From: Paenibacillus camelliae
GTDB lineage: Bacteria > Bacillota > Bacilli > Paenibacillales > Paenibacillaceae
DNA: 64,000 bases
Direction: 5' to 3'
Assembly: GCF_023715345.1 (NCBI RefSeq)
Contig: NZ_JAMBNY010000017.1
Span: 22,461 to 86,460 of the forward strand
Positions 27,968-36,610 of this stretch are shown in pieces; within the stretch, counting starts at the first letter, position 1, and every line of letters starts with the position of its first letter. A program made the position numbers and the translations under genes. The notes under the pieces are model-generated. The model was given only the letters and a program-made list of their open reading frames with translations. It was not told the origin of the DNA and searched no databases.

Positions 27968-28018
27968 TAGTTCTATGATGAAACTATTCTATCATCAAAT
28001 AGTTTGGTCATAGAACTA
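27968..28018. promoter_or_regulatory. MarR operator palindrome
   Basis: TAGTTCTATGATGAAACTATT pairs in inverted orientation with AATAGTTTGGTCATAGAACTA (two mismatches) over an eight-base centre. It begins 21 bp before the marR start codon and is much longer than needed for one dimer, so two dimers may bind. Confidence 0.75.
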
Positions 28019-28060
28019 CTTTTACCTAAATTTCACAATTCATTCACAACTGCTTCCCAC

Positions 28061-28100
28061 AAAAAAAGGAGCTGCAATCGAAACGAACGATTGCAGCTCC
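28061..28100 (-). terminator. Intrinsic terminator after the exporter operon
   Basis: GGAGCTGCAATCG and CGATTGCAGCTCC form a perfect 13-bp stem, followed by seven T on the minus strand. It lies about 140 bp after the bmrD-type stop; the bases between (28105-28235) are a TATCT/CTATA-rich low-complexity stretch. Confidence 0.9.
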
Positions 28101-28238
28101 TAAGCCTTACCACATACCTACATCTATACCTATTCTTATACTCCTGCATTTCCATGCCTGTTATATCTGTCTTATTATTATATCTTTATCTATCTCTATA
28201 TCTTTATCTGCTTCTATACCTATGCCATTGCTATCTAA

Positions 28239-30230
28239 TTATGCCGTTATTGCCCCCGTACCAGCCTGAAGCTGATACATGAGATAGTACTTACCTCTCT
28301 GTTCCATAAGCTGATCGTGATTACCACGTTCAACAATAACTCCGCGATCCAATACTAAAATTTGATCAGCTGCACGTATCGTCGATAAGCGATGAGCAAT
28401 AACAAAGGTTGTGCGTCCTCGCTTCAGCACCTCGAGCGCCGCTTGAATGACAGACTCTGTCTCTGTATCAATACTTGCCGTCGCTTCGTCCAAAATAAGA
28501 ATAGCCGGATCATAAGCAAGCGCTCTAGCAAAGGATATGAGCTGACGTTGACCAGCTGACAGCGTGCTACCTTTCTCAATGACCTCTGTATCAATGCCTT
28601 TCGGCAGCTGCATAAACATGTCATATGCGCCTACATCCTTCAGCGCCTGAATAACACGCTCTCTTGATATCTCCTCATTATTTAAGCTGACATTAGATGC
28701 GATGGTCCCTGTAAACAAGAACGGATCCTGCAGAACAATGCCCATATGCTTACGAATTTGCTGCTTAGAAAAGCTGCGCAGATCAACACCATCAATCGTT
28801 ATACGGCCTTCCTCTATATCATAAAAGCGGAACAGTAAATTCAGAATTGAGCTTTTTCCAGAACCAGTATGACCAACGAGTGCAATCGTCTCCCCTTGCT
28901 TAGCGGAAAATTGAATATTTTTTAGAACATATTCCTTTTCCTTGTATGCAAAGGACACGTTCTCAAAGGCAACATCCCCACGATAACGAGGCATAGGCTG
29001 ATCATCAACCTCCATACCAGGCTCATCCATAAGCTTGAATACACGTTCTGCAGATACTCTCGCTACCTCCAAATTAGATAGCTGATTAACAATGCCCACA
29101 ATAGGATTAAACATGCGATTCAAATAATCAATATAAGCAAACAGTAAGCCAACCGTAATAGCCGCTCCGAGCTGATTCGTAAAAAACAGCACAAGAATGA
29201 CCGCATAAATTAAGTTGCGCAGTACGTTCAGCAAATTATGAGAGGTCCACGAATTTAAGCTGAGCATTTTATTTTGGTATTTGAAGTAATACGAATTAAG
29301 CTCATCAAATTCCTTCTCCATCGCTTTTTCTTTGCGAAAGGCTTGAATAATGGACATCCCTTGAATCGACTCGTTAACTGTGCCGTTAATCTCACTAAGC
29401 TTCGCTCTTAGCACTCGATTGTATTTGGAAGCAAAGCGCCGATAGATGTAGATCCATAGCATCAAAATCGGAATTAATGGCAGTGTGATGAAGCCAAGCG
29501 TCGGATTCATAGCGAATATTGCAGCATAGATTGCTACAATATAGACCAAACCCATGCTGAAGTTAGCAATAACACCGACATACAGCTCTCTAATCGCTTC
29601 CGTATCATTCGTTACACGAGAGACAATCTGCCCTGCTGCGTAATGATCATAGTATTTAACCGGCAGCTTTTGGGTGTGCGCATAAACATCATGTCGAAGC
29701 TTCTGAACAATGCGATTCGCTGCTGTCTGCAGCAAAATGCGCTGAGAGTATACAAAAATGGCTGCCACTGCAAGCAATACTAAGTAAATCGCTGACAAAC
29801 GTAGAATGGATGGAATTTCTGGCTTGTAAAATTGATACAGCTCTTCCTTCGTCAACAGGGTGGCTTGCTCACTATTGTCTCCTTCATTCACGAGATAAAA
29901 ACGTAAACCTTGCTGCTCAAATTCCATGCTACCTAGCACAGCTGTACTCGGATTAAGCTTATCCTCACGTACAAGCCATTGCTCCTTATATGGAACAGCC
30001 TCAGCCGTCCCTTCTTCTACGTAATACCACGTTTTATTGATACCTGTAATATGTTCATCGATCATCTTTTTCGCAAGTAATGGTCCCATTACCTCGGCAC
30101 TAACTGCAATAATTAAAAATATAAGTGCAACGATAATCGTCTTTTTATAGAGTAAACCATACTGCAGCAATCGCTTTCCTGTCTTTATCGTTCGATCTGG
30201 CTGCTGTACTTGCTCTGTCTCTATCGTCAT
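28239..30230 (-). CDS. bmrD: ABC exporter half-transporter, BmrD (YheH) type
   Basis: 663 residues. A six-helix exporter domain carries an unusual insertion of about 90 residues between the first two helices (WYYVEEGTAEAVPYKEQWLV...), as in YheH/BmrD. The ATPase has GHTGSGKSS, signature LSAGQRQL and Walker B ILILDEATAS with the catalytic Glu. It pairs with the BmrC-type protein as a multidrug exporter. I chose ATG 30230 with AGAGGTG six bases upstream over GTG 30239. It follows bmrC-type by 31 bp. Confidence 0.88.
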   Translation of the reverse strand: MTIETEQVQQPDRTIKTGKRLLQYGLLYKKTIIVALIFLIIAVSAEVMGPLLAKKMIDEHITGINKTWYYVEEGTAEAVPYKEQWLVREDKLNPSTAVLGSMEFEQQGLRFYLVNEGDNSEQATLLTKEELYQFYKPEIPSILRLSAIYLVLLAVAAIFVYSQRILLQTAANRIVQKLRHDVYAHTQKLPVKYYDHYAAGQIVSRVTNDTEAIRELYVGVIANFSMGLVYIVAIYAAIFAMNPTLGFITLPLIPILMLWIYIYRRFASKYNRVLRAKLSEINGTVNESIQGMSIIQAFRKEKAMEKEFDELNSYYFKYQNKMLSLNSWTSHNLLNVLRNLIYAVILVLFFTNQLGAAITVGLLFAYIDYLNRMFNPIVGIVNQLSNLEVARVSAERVFKLMDEPGMEVDDQPMPRYRGDVAFENVSFAYKEKEYVLKNIQFSAKQGETIALVGHTGSGKSSILNLLFRFYDIEEGRITIDGVDLRSFSKQQIRKHMGIVLQDPFLFTGTIASNVSLNNEEISRERVIQALKDVGAYDMFMQLPKGIDTEVIEKGSTLSAGQRQLISFARALAYDPAILILDEATASIDTETESVIQAALEVLKRGRTTFVIAHRLSTIRAADQILVLDRGVIVERGNHDQLMEQRGKYYLMYQLQAGTGAITA

Positions 30231-30261
30231 GCTTCTCACCTCTCTATTTTAACCGCGTTAA

Positions 30262-32007
30262 CTATGAGCTTAGCTCGAGCTCGATCTGCTGACGACCATA
30301 TTGCTCCTTATACCAGCCATCACGCTTCAGCAGCTGCTCATGCGTTCCTTCTTCAGCAATTACTCCATCTTCCATCACTACAATCCAATCTGCGTGCTGG
30401 ACGGCAGATAAGCGGTGTGTCGTAATTATCGTCGTTTTGTGCTGTCGCTCATGCTTAATGCCCTCAATAATTTCTATTTCTGTTTTTGCATCTACAGCCG
30501 ATAGTGCGTCATCCAGCAGCAGTATTTCAGGATTTGCAATTAATGCCCGCGCAATGCTCACACGCTGCTTCTGACCACCGGACAATGCAACACCACGCTC
30601 TCCAACCATCGTCTCTAAGCCCTCAGGCAAAAACTGAATATCTTTGGCGAACGAAGCTCGTTCAAGCGCTCGCTGAAGCTGCTCTTCGGTCGCATCTGCT
30701 TTACCAAACAATATATTGCTGCGGATTGAACGTGAGAACAAAAACGGCTGCTGCGGCACGTAGCCGACATATCCGATTGCGTCATTCAGTTTCAGCTCGT
30801 CAATGCTATGTTCCCCAAGCTTTAATGTTCCTTGGCCTAGTGGATATTCACGCAGCAGCTGCTTCAGTATCGTCGTTTTACCGCTTCCTGTTTTACCGAC
30901 AATACCAAGTGTCTGCCCTTGCTTAATGCGTATATTAAGCGCACTTAAGTTTTCATTAGATGAGCTTGGATATTGGAAAGAATATCGCTCAAAAGCGACT
31001 TGAGAAGGACTGTGCTTCTCCACTGTATTCTTCTTATCTTCTACATCTGCCTTGCTTGCTAGCGTTTCATTGACACGGTCGAGAGAGGCGTTGCCTCGCT
31101 GCATAATATTGATGAGCTCCCCCATCGCGATCATCGGCCAAATGAGCATCCCTAAAAACATATTGAATGTCACAAGCTGACCAAGCGTCAGCTCACTATT
31201 GAACACAAGATAGGCACCGTAGCCAATTCCAATTAAATAGCTGATCCCAACAATTACTTTAATCGCAGGCTCAAACAGTGCATCGATTCTTACAACTGCT
31301 AAGTTTTTCTCAAGCACTTCCTGCGTCTTCGCTTGAAACTTTTGCTCACTTGCTTTTTCCTGAACGAAGGCACGAAGCACTCGAACGCCAGAGACAGACT
31401 CCAGTACATCATCATTCAGCTCACCAAAAGCATCCTGAGCTGCCATAAAGCGCTGATGAATTTTCTTACCAAAGATCGACAGTACCAGCGCAATGATCGG
31501 CAATGGTAGTAATGCTGCAAGTGTCAGCTTCCAACTAATCGCTACGCTCATCATAACAACGATGCTGATCATAAATATGGTTGAATCGAATAGCGTCAAG
31601 ATTCCGAAGCCGGCCGTATTCGATACCGCACCAAGATCATTCGTTGCTCGAGCCATTAAATCTCCTGTACGATTTCGCTCGTAGAAGGAAGGCTTCATTC
31701 GTAAAAAATGTGACATTAGATTAGTGCGTAGTATGCGTTCCAGCACGAATGCTGCACCAAACAGCATGTAATGCCAAATATAATTGATGCCATAGGCAAC
31801 GATCGTCACGACAACCCAGCCAATGATCATCCACCGGAATTGTACCGACGAAAACTGACCCTGTTGGATACCGTCAATAACAACACCAATTAGCCACGGT
31901 GGAAGCAGGTCGACTAAGCCTGCAAAAAACAGCAAGCTAATCGCCAGCGTATATCGTTTCCACTCCAGCTTGAAAAACCATCCTAGTTTTTTTAATACAT
32001 TCATCAT
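30262..32007 (-). CDS. bmrC: ABC exporter half-transporter, BmrC (YheI) type
   Basis: 581 residues from ATG 32007 (GAGGGG twelve bases upstream), the length of YheI/BmrC. Exporter domain then ATPase with GKTGSGKTT, signature LSGGQKQR and Walker B ILLLDDALSAVD. The residue after the Walker B Asp is Asp, not Glu, so this subunit carries the degenerate catalytic Glu, as known for BmrC; the partner supplies the active one. The frame continues upstream to 32064, but that extension runs through an attenuator hairpin and is not credible. Expression is probably set by the leader/attenuator at 32057-32270. Confidence 0.88.
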   Translation of the reverse strand: MMNVLKKLGWFFKLEWKRYTLAISLLFFAGLVDLLPPWLIGVVIDGIQQGQFSSVQFRWMIIGWVVVTIVAYGINYIWHYMLFGAAFVLERILRTNLMSHFLRMKPSFYERNRTGDLMARATNDLGAVSNTAGFGILTLFDSTIFMISIVVMMSVAISWKLTLAALLPLPIIALVLSIFGKKIHQRFMAAQDAFGELNDDVLESVSGVRVLRAFVQEKASEQKFQAKTQEVLEKNLAVVRIDALFEPAIKVIVGISYLIGIGYGAYLVFNSELTLGQLVTFNMFLGMLIWPMIAMGELINIMQRGNASLDRVNETLASKADVEDKKNTVEKHSPSQVAFERYSFQYPSSSNENLSALNIRIKQGQTLGIVGKTGSGKTTILKQLLREYPLGQGTLKLGEHSIDELKLNDAIGYVGYVPQQPFLFSRSIRSNILFGKADATEEQLQRALERASFAKDIQFLPEGLETMVGERGVALSGGQKQRVSIARALIANPEILLLDDALSAVDAKTEIEIIEGIKHERQHKTTIITTHRLSAVQHADWIVVMEDGVIAEEGTHEQLLKRDGWYKEQYGRQQIELELSS

Positions 32008-32056
32008 GTTGCTTAACAACCCCTCGTTATTAACGATTTCAATAGAGCACACAAAA

Positions 32057-32084
32057 AAGAGCATGCCTGCGTAGACATGCTCTT
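32057..32084 (-). terminator. Second leader terminator before bmrC
   Basis: AAGAGCATG pairs with CATGCTCTT over ten bases and is followed on the minus strand by T-rich sequence. It is 50 bp before the bmrC start, so it must be a conditional or incomplete stop. Confidence 0.8.
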
Positions 32085-32134
32085 CCTCACACGGGTCTTA
32101 GATCACAAAGATGCGAAACTAAGCCCATTATGCG

Positions 32135-32173
32135 AAAAAAAAGGCGCATGACTACGTTACGTAATCATGCGCC
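32135..32173 (-). terminator. Attenuator terminator between leader peptide and bmrC
   Basis: On the minus strand GGCGCATGA pairs with TCATGCGCC over a 13-base loop, followed by eight T: a textbook intrinsic terminator placed 13 bp after the leader stop codon. Its 5' arm can instead pair with the end of the leader ORF: TACGGCGCAT (32167-32176) with GTGCCCGTA (32194-32202), nine pairs with one bulge. The two structures exclude one another. Confidence 0.85.
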
Positions 32174-32185
32174 GTATGTACTTAA

Positions 32186-32269
32186 CTATACGTTACGGGC
32201 ACGGATTACGTCATGATGTTGAAACAAGCCTGTTAAAACCATATTGCCAAACTGAACCAAGCTAATCAT
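32186..32269 (-). CDS. Leader peptide of the bmrCD-type operon
   Basis: A 27-codon ORF, MISLVQFGNMVLTGLFQHHD followed by VIRARNV, with AGGAGG seven bases before its ATG. The position, strong RBS, small size and the terminator just after the stop match the leader of Bacillus bmrCD (bmrB), where ribosome stalling controls read-through into the exporter genes. The last codons (Arg-Ala-Arg) encode the RNA segment that can act as antiterminator. It is too short for usual gene callers. Function as a regulator is inferred from the arrangement; I cannot say which drug causes stalling. Confidence 0.75.
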   Translation of the reverse strand: MISLVQFGNMVLTGLFQHHDVIRARNV

Positions 32270-32306
32270 ACGTAACCCTCCTCTCATAATGTTAAAATAT
32301 GTTACA

Positions 32307-32336
32307 ACAATATCATTGGATAAACCTCCTTGTCAA
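32307..32336 (-). promoter_or_regulatory. Sigma-A promoter for the bmrCD leader transcript
   Basis: On the minus strand a consensus TTGACA (32331-32336) is followed after 17-18 bp by ATATTG/TATTGT. The spacer contains AAGGAGG and a four-codon ATG-TAA frame, which I take as coincidental. The start would lie about 30 nt before the leader ORF. The rest of the 526-bp gap up to 32533 is AT-rich; TATAAT at 32459-32464 may serve the sensor kinase gene, without a clear -35. Confidence 0.55.
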
Positions 32337-32533
32337 TCAATAAAATGTAAAAATTAAAATTGAAGGATTCAACAACTTACTTATGTATAGCTAATAACCT
32401 AATTGCTATTCACTATATTTTCTTATTGTCAATCCTGTATCGTCTAACTTATACTTACTATAATTTGATGTATTTTGTCGATATTTGTCTAAAACACGTT
32501 GTGTTACTTATATTAAAGCTGGAGGGCTAATCA

Positions 32534-34798
32534 TTGTCTATCCGAATTAAATTATCATTAGCTATCTCTCTCATCGTTACGGCAGTACTTATTCTCAATG
32601 TTGTATTCTCGCAAATTAATGCGGTTCGTGTACAGAATGAAAACATTGAACAGCAGGTTACCAATATTGCCAAACAGCTCGCTGTTTCTATAGAGCTTAT
32701 TGAAACTACGAATCGCAGCATCGAAAATGAGCTCGCTCATCGCCTTAAAGCGGCAGCAATAGCTGTAGAGCAGCTGCTTGATCCAGATATCTCTAACCTT
32801 TCGAATGAACTTCTAAAGCAAGTGAGAGATCAAGTAGGAGTTACAGATATTACATTATGGGTGCTAGAGGATGAAGAGCTTGTTACTGTATTATCCTCTA
32901 ATCCAGATGAAATTAATTTAAGATCAAAAACATGGGACTATTGGGATATAGCATTGAAGGATGTCATGCACTTACGTCCTGTCTCTGTTGATCAAGGACA
33001 GCACTCTACAAATTTCTATTCAGGTCCAGTTAACTTTGCAGTTTCAGATCCTACTAAGGTAAACAAATGGGGATATTATTACTCAGGCAAAACAAACTAC
33101 ATGATTAATACGATGATCAACACGGATCTTTCCTTCTCAAATGGCTATATTAACGGAAAAGAAACGATTGTGAAGGAGCTTATTAAAGAGAATGAAAACC
33201 TGTTAGAAATTACTGCATTCGATCCGGAGTTCTTTGGCAAAGAGAAAATCATTAAGCTCAAGCAAGGGCAGCCTATTTACAATCTTGATGTGCGTGATGT
33301 GATGTTCGGCTCCTACAACTACAGCAATGTTGAAAAAGATTTGAAGCTGGTCAATCAGGCCGTGTCCACCAATCAGTTTCAATCTTCAACATTTGAACAT
33401 AACGATCAGCAGCTTGTTCGCACCTTCATTCCAATTACAGGTAGCAAACCATATATTATAAGCTTAGTCCTCGATAAAGAGTCGATGCTATCTAGTACGA
33501 CGAAGCAGCTGCTTGACCATACGATGATCAGCATCGTGCTGCTGCTTATTACGATCGTAGGGAGCTATCTAATAGCAGAGCTGCTTACTGCACCGTTGAC
33601 TAAAATTATGGTTAAGGTTAACGCGATCTCGATGAATCAATTCAATACGCCGTTAGAGCACAGAAGTAAGGATGAGCTCGGCTTGCTTGCCTCACAGGTT
33701 AACACGATGGGCAGCAATCTGTACCATTATACCGAAGAGCTAAAGAAAACAAACGATGAGCTGATGAGTACAAAACAATACTTGGAATCCTTCTTTAACC
33801 ATACAAAGGATGCCATTCATATTATGGATCTCAACTTCAACATCATTCAGATGAATAGTGCATTTGAAGAAATGTTCGAATACAGCAGCGAAGAGCTTCT
33901 CGGTCAGCCATTGTTCCGCCACTCTGAGGAGCAGCAAAAGTCTTATAATATGCTGCTCATGCAAGTAATGGAAAACAACGGGATCTCTAGCTATGAAACC
34001 GTCATGTATACTAAGTCAGGACGCCCTGTAGACGTAAGTATTACACTGTCAGGGATTATTGATGAGTACGGCGATACCGTGGCTTTCGCTTCCATTACAC
34101 GTAATATTACACAGCGCAAGCAAAACGAGGAGCTGCGTCGCAACAATGAAAAGCTCTCTGCAATCGGTCAAACGGCTGCCAGCATCGCACATGAAATTCG
34201 TAATCCGTTAACGACCGTTCAAGGATTTTTGTCGCTCAACAAAACGAAGGGGAATCTACCTGAGCAGCATATCGATCTCGTCATGCAGGAAATTCAACAT
34301 ATGGATTCGATCATTAGCCAGTTTCTAAGCATGTCCAAGCAGCAGATTGAGCACTGGTCACCTGTGTATATAGAACGATTAATTCGTGATATTGTTACTT
34401 TAATGAAGTCCTCTGGTAAGCTGAATAATATAAACTTCAAGCTAAAGGCAGTAGAGGCATTGCCACCAGTGCACGGCTCGGAGCAACATCTTAAGCAGGT
34501 ATTCGTTAATCTAATTAAAAACAGTATTGAGGCTATGCCAGAGGGCGGAGAGCTCCTCATTCATATTGACCTGAGCACTGAGCCCAAGTCCATGACGATT
34601 ACGATTCGAGACACTGGTATCGGCATCTCAGAGCAAGAGCTCAGCCATATATTTGACCCATTCTATACGAACAAAGAAGGCGGAACCGGCTTAGGCTTAC
34701 TTGTTACTCAGCAAATAATTTCTAATCATCATGGCTCACTCAGCTTCTCGAGCGAGCTTGGAGTAGGCACGGCTGCAACCATTGTATTACCCATCTGA
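32534..34798 (+). CDS. Sensor histidine kinase with extracellular domain, HAMP and PAS
   Basis: 754 residues from TTG 32534, with GGAGGG in front. A membrane helix (about 8-27), an exterior domain of about 300 residues, a second helix (about 330-352), HAMP, a PAS domain (about 420-535), the phosphorylation motif SIAHEIRNPLT (His553) and the ATPase domain (N box NLIKNSIEAM, GIGISEQEL, GGTGLGLLV). No response regulator is next to it. This architecture is shared with the sporulation phosphorelay kinases of Bacillales (KinC/KinE-like), so it may feed Spo0F; this is inference. The gene is alone. Confidence 0.85.
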   Translation: MSIRIKLSLAISLIVTAVLILNVVFSQINAVRVQNENIEQQVTNIAKQLAVSIELIETTNRSIENELAHRLKAAAIAVEQLLDPDISNLSNELLKQVRDQVGVTDITLWVLEDEELVTVLSSNPDEINLRSKTWDYWDIALKDVMHLRPVSVDQGQHSTNFYSGPVNFAVSDPTKVNKWGYYYSGKTNYMINTMINTDLSFSNGYINGKETIVKELIKENENLLEITAFDPEFFGKEKIIKLKQGQPIYNLDVRDVMFGSYNYSNVEKDLKLVNQAVSTNQFQSSTFEHNDQQLVRTFIPITGSKPYIISLVLDKESMLSSTTKQLLDHTMISIVLLLITIVGSYLIAELLTAPLTKIMVKVNAISMNQFNTPLEHRSKDELGLLASQVNTMGSNLYHYTEELKKTNDELMSTKQYLESFFNHTKDAIHIMDLNFNIIQMNSAFEEMFEYSSEELLGQPLFRHSEEQQKSYNMLLMQVMENNGISSYETVMYTKSGRPVDVSITLSGIIDEYGDTVAFASITRNITQRKQNEELRRNNEKLSAIGQTAASIAHEIRNPLTTVQGFLSLNKTKGNLPEQHIDLVMQEIQHMDSIISQFLSMSKQQIEHWSPVYIERLIRDIVTLMKSSGKLNNINFKLKAVEALPPVHGSEQHLKQVFVNLIKNSIEAMPEGGELLIHIDLSTEPKSMTITIRDTGIGISEQELSHIFDPFYTNKEGGTGLGLLVTQQIISNHHGSLSFSSELGVGTAATIVLPI

Positions 34799-34936
34799 TG
34801 CGTCGGTGCTTATGTCAAATAGTACAAATCAAATAAAAAATATACAAGCAGTAATTGACTTCATTAACAAATAGGAGAATAATAAAAGAAAAACTCTAAT
34901 CATTTTGATCGTGTAATGCACTAGGAGGAATCATAC

Positions 34937-35503
34937 ATGAGCATTGTAAATCAGTTAATGGAATTCAATAAAGATTTTGTCGAGAATAAAGAGTATGAAA
35001 AATATATTACCGACAAATATCCAGAGAAAAAGATCGCCATCCTAACTTGTATGGATACTCGCTTGATGGAGCTGCTGCCAAAGGCGCTTAATCTTCGTAA
35101 TGGTGATGCAAAATTCATTAAGAACGCTGGCGCTGTATTAACTCAGCCCTTCGGATCCGCGATGCGCAGTATTCTTGTAGCCGTATATGAGCTTCAAGCA
35201 AAAGAGGTCGTTGTTATTGGACATCACGGCTGTGGCATGACTAACCTAGATACACAAGGCATGGTACAAAAAATTGTTGAAGAAGGCGGCGTAGATCCGC
35301 TCGTTATTGAAACATTGGAGCGTTCCGGCATCCGTATGGAGAAGTTCCTAAGAGGCTTTACCGCACCGGAGCATGGTGTAATGCATAGCGTTAAGATGAT
35401 CCGTAATCATCCGCTATTTCCTCAGCATGTGCCTGTGCACGGCTTTATTATGGACCCACTAACTGGAGCACTCGATCTGCTCGTTGAAGACTATCGAGAA
35501 TAA
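34937..35503 (+). CDS. Beta-class carbonic anhydrase
   Basis: 188 residues. Zinc ligands Cys38 (in TCMDTRL), His95 and Cys98 (in IGHHGCGM), with the Asp40/Arg42 dyad of beta-carbonic anhydrases; the length matches the short YtiB/YvdA type. It interconverts carbon dioxide and bicarbonate in the cytosol. AGGAGG precedes the ATG and a terminator follows. Confidence 0.9.
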   Translation: MSIVNQLMEFNKDFVENKEYEKYITDKYPEKKIAILTCMDTRLMELLPKALNLRNGDAKFIKNAGAVLTQPFGSAMRSILVAVYELQAKEVVVIGHHGCGMTNLDTQGMVQKIVEEGGVDPLVIETLERSGIRMEKFLRGFTAPEHGVMHSVKMIRNHPLFPQHVPVHGFIMDPLTGALDLLVEDYRE

Positions 35504-35510
35504 CGACAAC

Positions 35511-35550
35511 AAGGCATAATCTCAGCTTAGGCGAGAGATTATGCCTTTTT
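35511..35550. terminator. Intrinsic terminator after carbonic anhydrase
   Basis: AAGGCATAATCTC pairs with GAGATTATGCCTT over an eleven-base loop, followed by five T; it also covers the end of the convergent oxidoreductase gene. Confidence 0.88.
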
Positions 35551-36481
35551 AGTAGTTGCTTTGATGTGATTTGAGGATAGCGTCAAGCCGGCTCTGCGCA
35601 ATGTCTTGATTTATACTTATAGCTGCCCTTACTCCATCACCAGCTGCTAGCACAGCTTGTGCAGGGGATATGCTCATCACATCTCCGGCAGCATATACTC
35701 CAGCTATACTCGTCCTCCCTTTACCGTCCTGCCATATTCCTCCGTGATCAGCCAGCCTGCAGCCGAGCTGCTGCACGAGCGATCCAGCATGCTGCCAATA
35801 AGTTGATACAAATCCGCCGCTACACGCAATTCGCTTACCATTCTGCAGCACAACACCCTTCAGCTTGCCTTCTCTACCGGTAAGTGACTTTATCGGCTCT
35901 ATATGCAGCACAACACCAAGCTGCTGAAGCAGCTCCCGCTCCTCACTCGTTATTGATCCTTTTCCATTCGTAAACAGGTGCAGCCTGCTGCTCCATTGCT
36001 TCAGCGTTGCACTAAGTGCAAGGCCGTTATTGCTTTCTGTTATAATAGCAAGCGATTTGCCGCTTAGCTCATAGCCGTCACAGTACGGGCAACTGAACAT
36101 TGACTTGCCATAAAATCGTTGCAGTCCGCTAACGCCGGGAAGCGATTCCTTTAAACCGGTTGCCAGCAGTAATCGATCGGCCTTAAACGTCGTTCCGCTT
36201 TTCGTGCTTATCGTGAAAGTACCATCGGTTAAGCGTTTAGCTTGGCTAATCGTTGCTACATAGCGCTTTATATTCGGATATTGGCGAAGCTCTTGATGAG
36301 CAAGCCTGCGAAAACGACTAGGAGCGATGCCTTCTCTCGTAATAAATCCATGCATATGCCCGGTTACTGCATTGCGCGGCTTTTGATTGTCGAATAGCAG
36401 CACCTGATGATTAGCTCGAGCTAATACAAGTGCCGCATTCAAGCCTGCCGGGCCGCCACCAATAATAGCAACGATCATCAT
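35549..36481 (-). CDS. Thioredoxin reductase-like FAD/NAD(P) oxidoreductase
   Basis: 310 residues. FAD-binding GGGPAGLNAALVLARA (8-23), redox pair Cys131/Cys134 in FSCPYCDGYE, and C-terminal AAGDV. This is the TrxB-like fold, but the protein diverges from housekeeping TrxB and the substrate is unknown. ATG 36481 has GAGGAG six bases upstream; the frame's first ATG (36499) has none. It lies downstream of the MhqR/MhqD-type genes in the same direction, across a terminator. Confidence 0.82.
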   Translation of the reverse strand: MMIVAIIGGGPAGLNAALVLARANHQVLLFDNQKPRNAVTGHMHGFITREGIAPSRFRRLAHQELRQYPNIKRYVATISQAKRLTDGTFTISTKSGTTFKADRLLLATGLKESLPGVSGLQRFYGKSMFSCPYCDGYELSGKSLAIITESNNGLALSATLKQWSSRLHLFTNGKGSITSEERELLQQLGVVLHIEPIKSLTGREGKLKGVVLQNGKRIACSGGFVSTYWQHAGSLVQQLGCRLADHGGIWQDGKGRTSIAGVYAAGDVMSISPAQAVLAAGDGVRAAISINQDIAQSRLDAILKSHQSNY

Positions 36482-36548
36482 CTCACACTCCTCACTCATT
36501 TGTATAAATGTATGAGCTATTCGTTTCAGGTATACATATACAAAAAGA

Positions 36549-36582
36549 GAGCAGGCCAGTGATCGATCTCACTAGCCTGCTC
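36549..36582 (-). terminator. Intrinsic terminator after mhqD-type gene
   Basis: GAGCAGGC and AGTGA pair with GCCTGCTC and TCACT, followed on the minus strand by CTCTTTTTG. It lies between the hydrolase and oxidoreductase genes. Confidence 0.8.
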
Positions 36583-36610
36583 CAGTACTCAATTCATACT
36601 CGCTTTACCA

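Noticed and set aside
28004..28282. 92-codon plus-strand frame rich in Leu/Tyr
   Set aside because: It reads through the marR palindrome, a terminator hairpin and a TATCT/CTATA low-complexity stretch; composition and lack of RBS show it is spurious.
32302..32316. Four-codon ORF (MILL) with AAGGAGG in front, upstream of the bmrCD leader
   Set aside because: The AAGGAGG lies in the spacer of a consensus promoter, so the sequence is probably not transcribed.
34812..34874. 20-codon ORF between the kinase and carbonic anhydrase genes
   Set aside because: No ribosome-binding site before its ATG and no conserved pattern.
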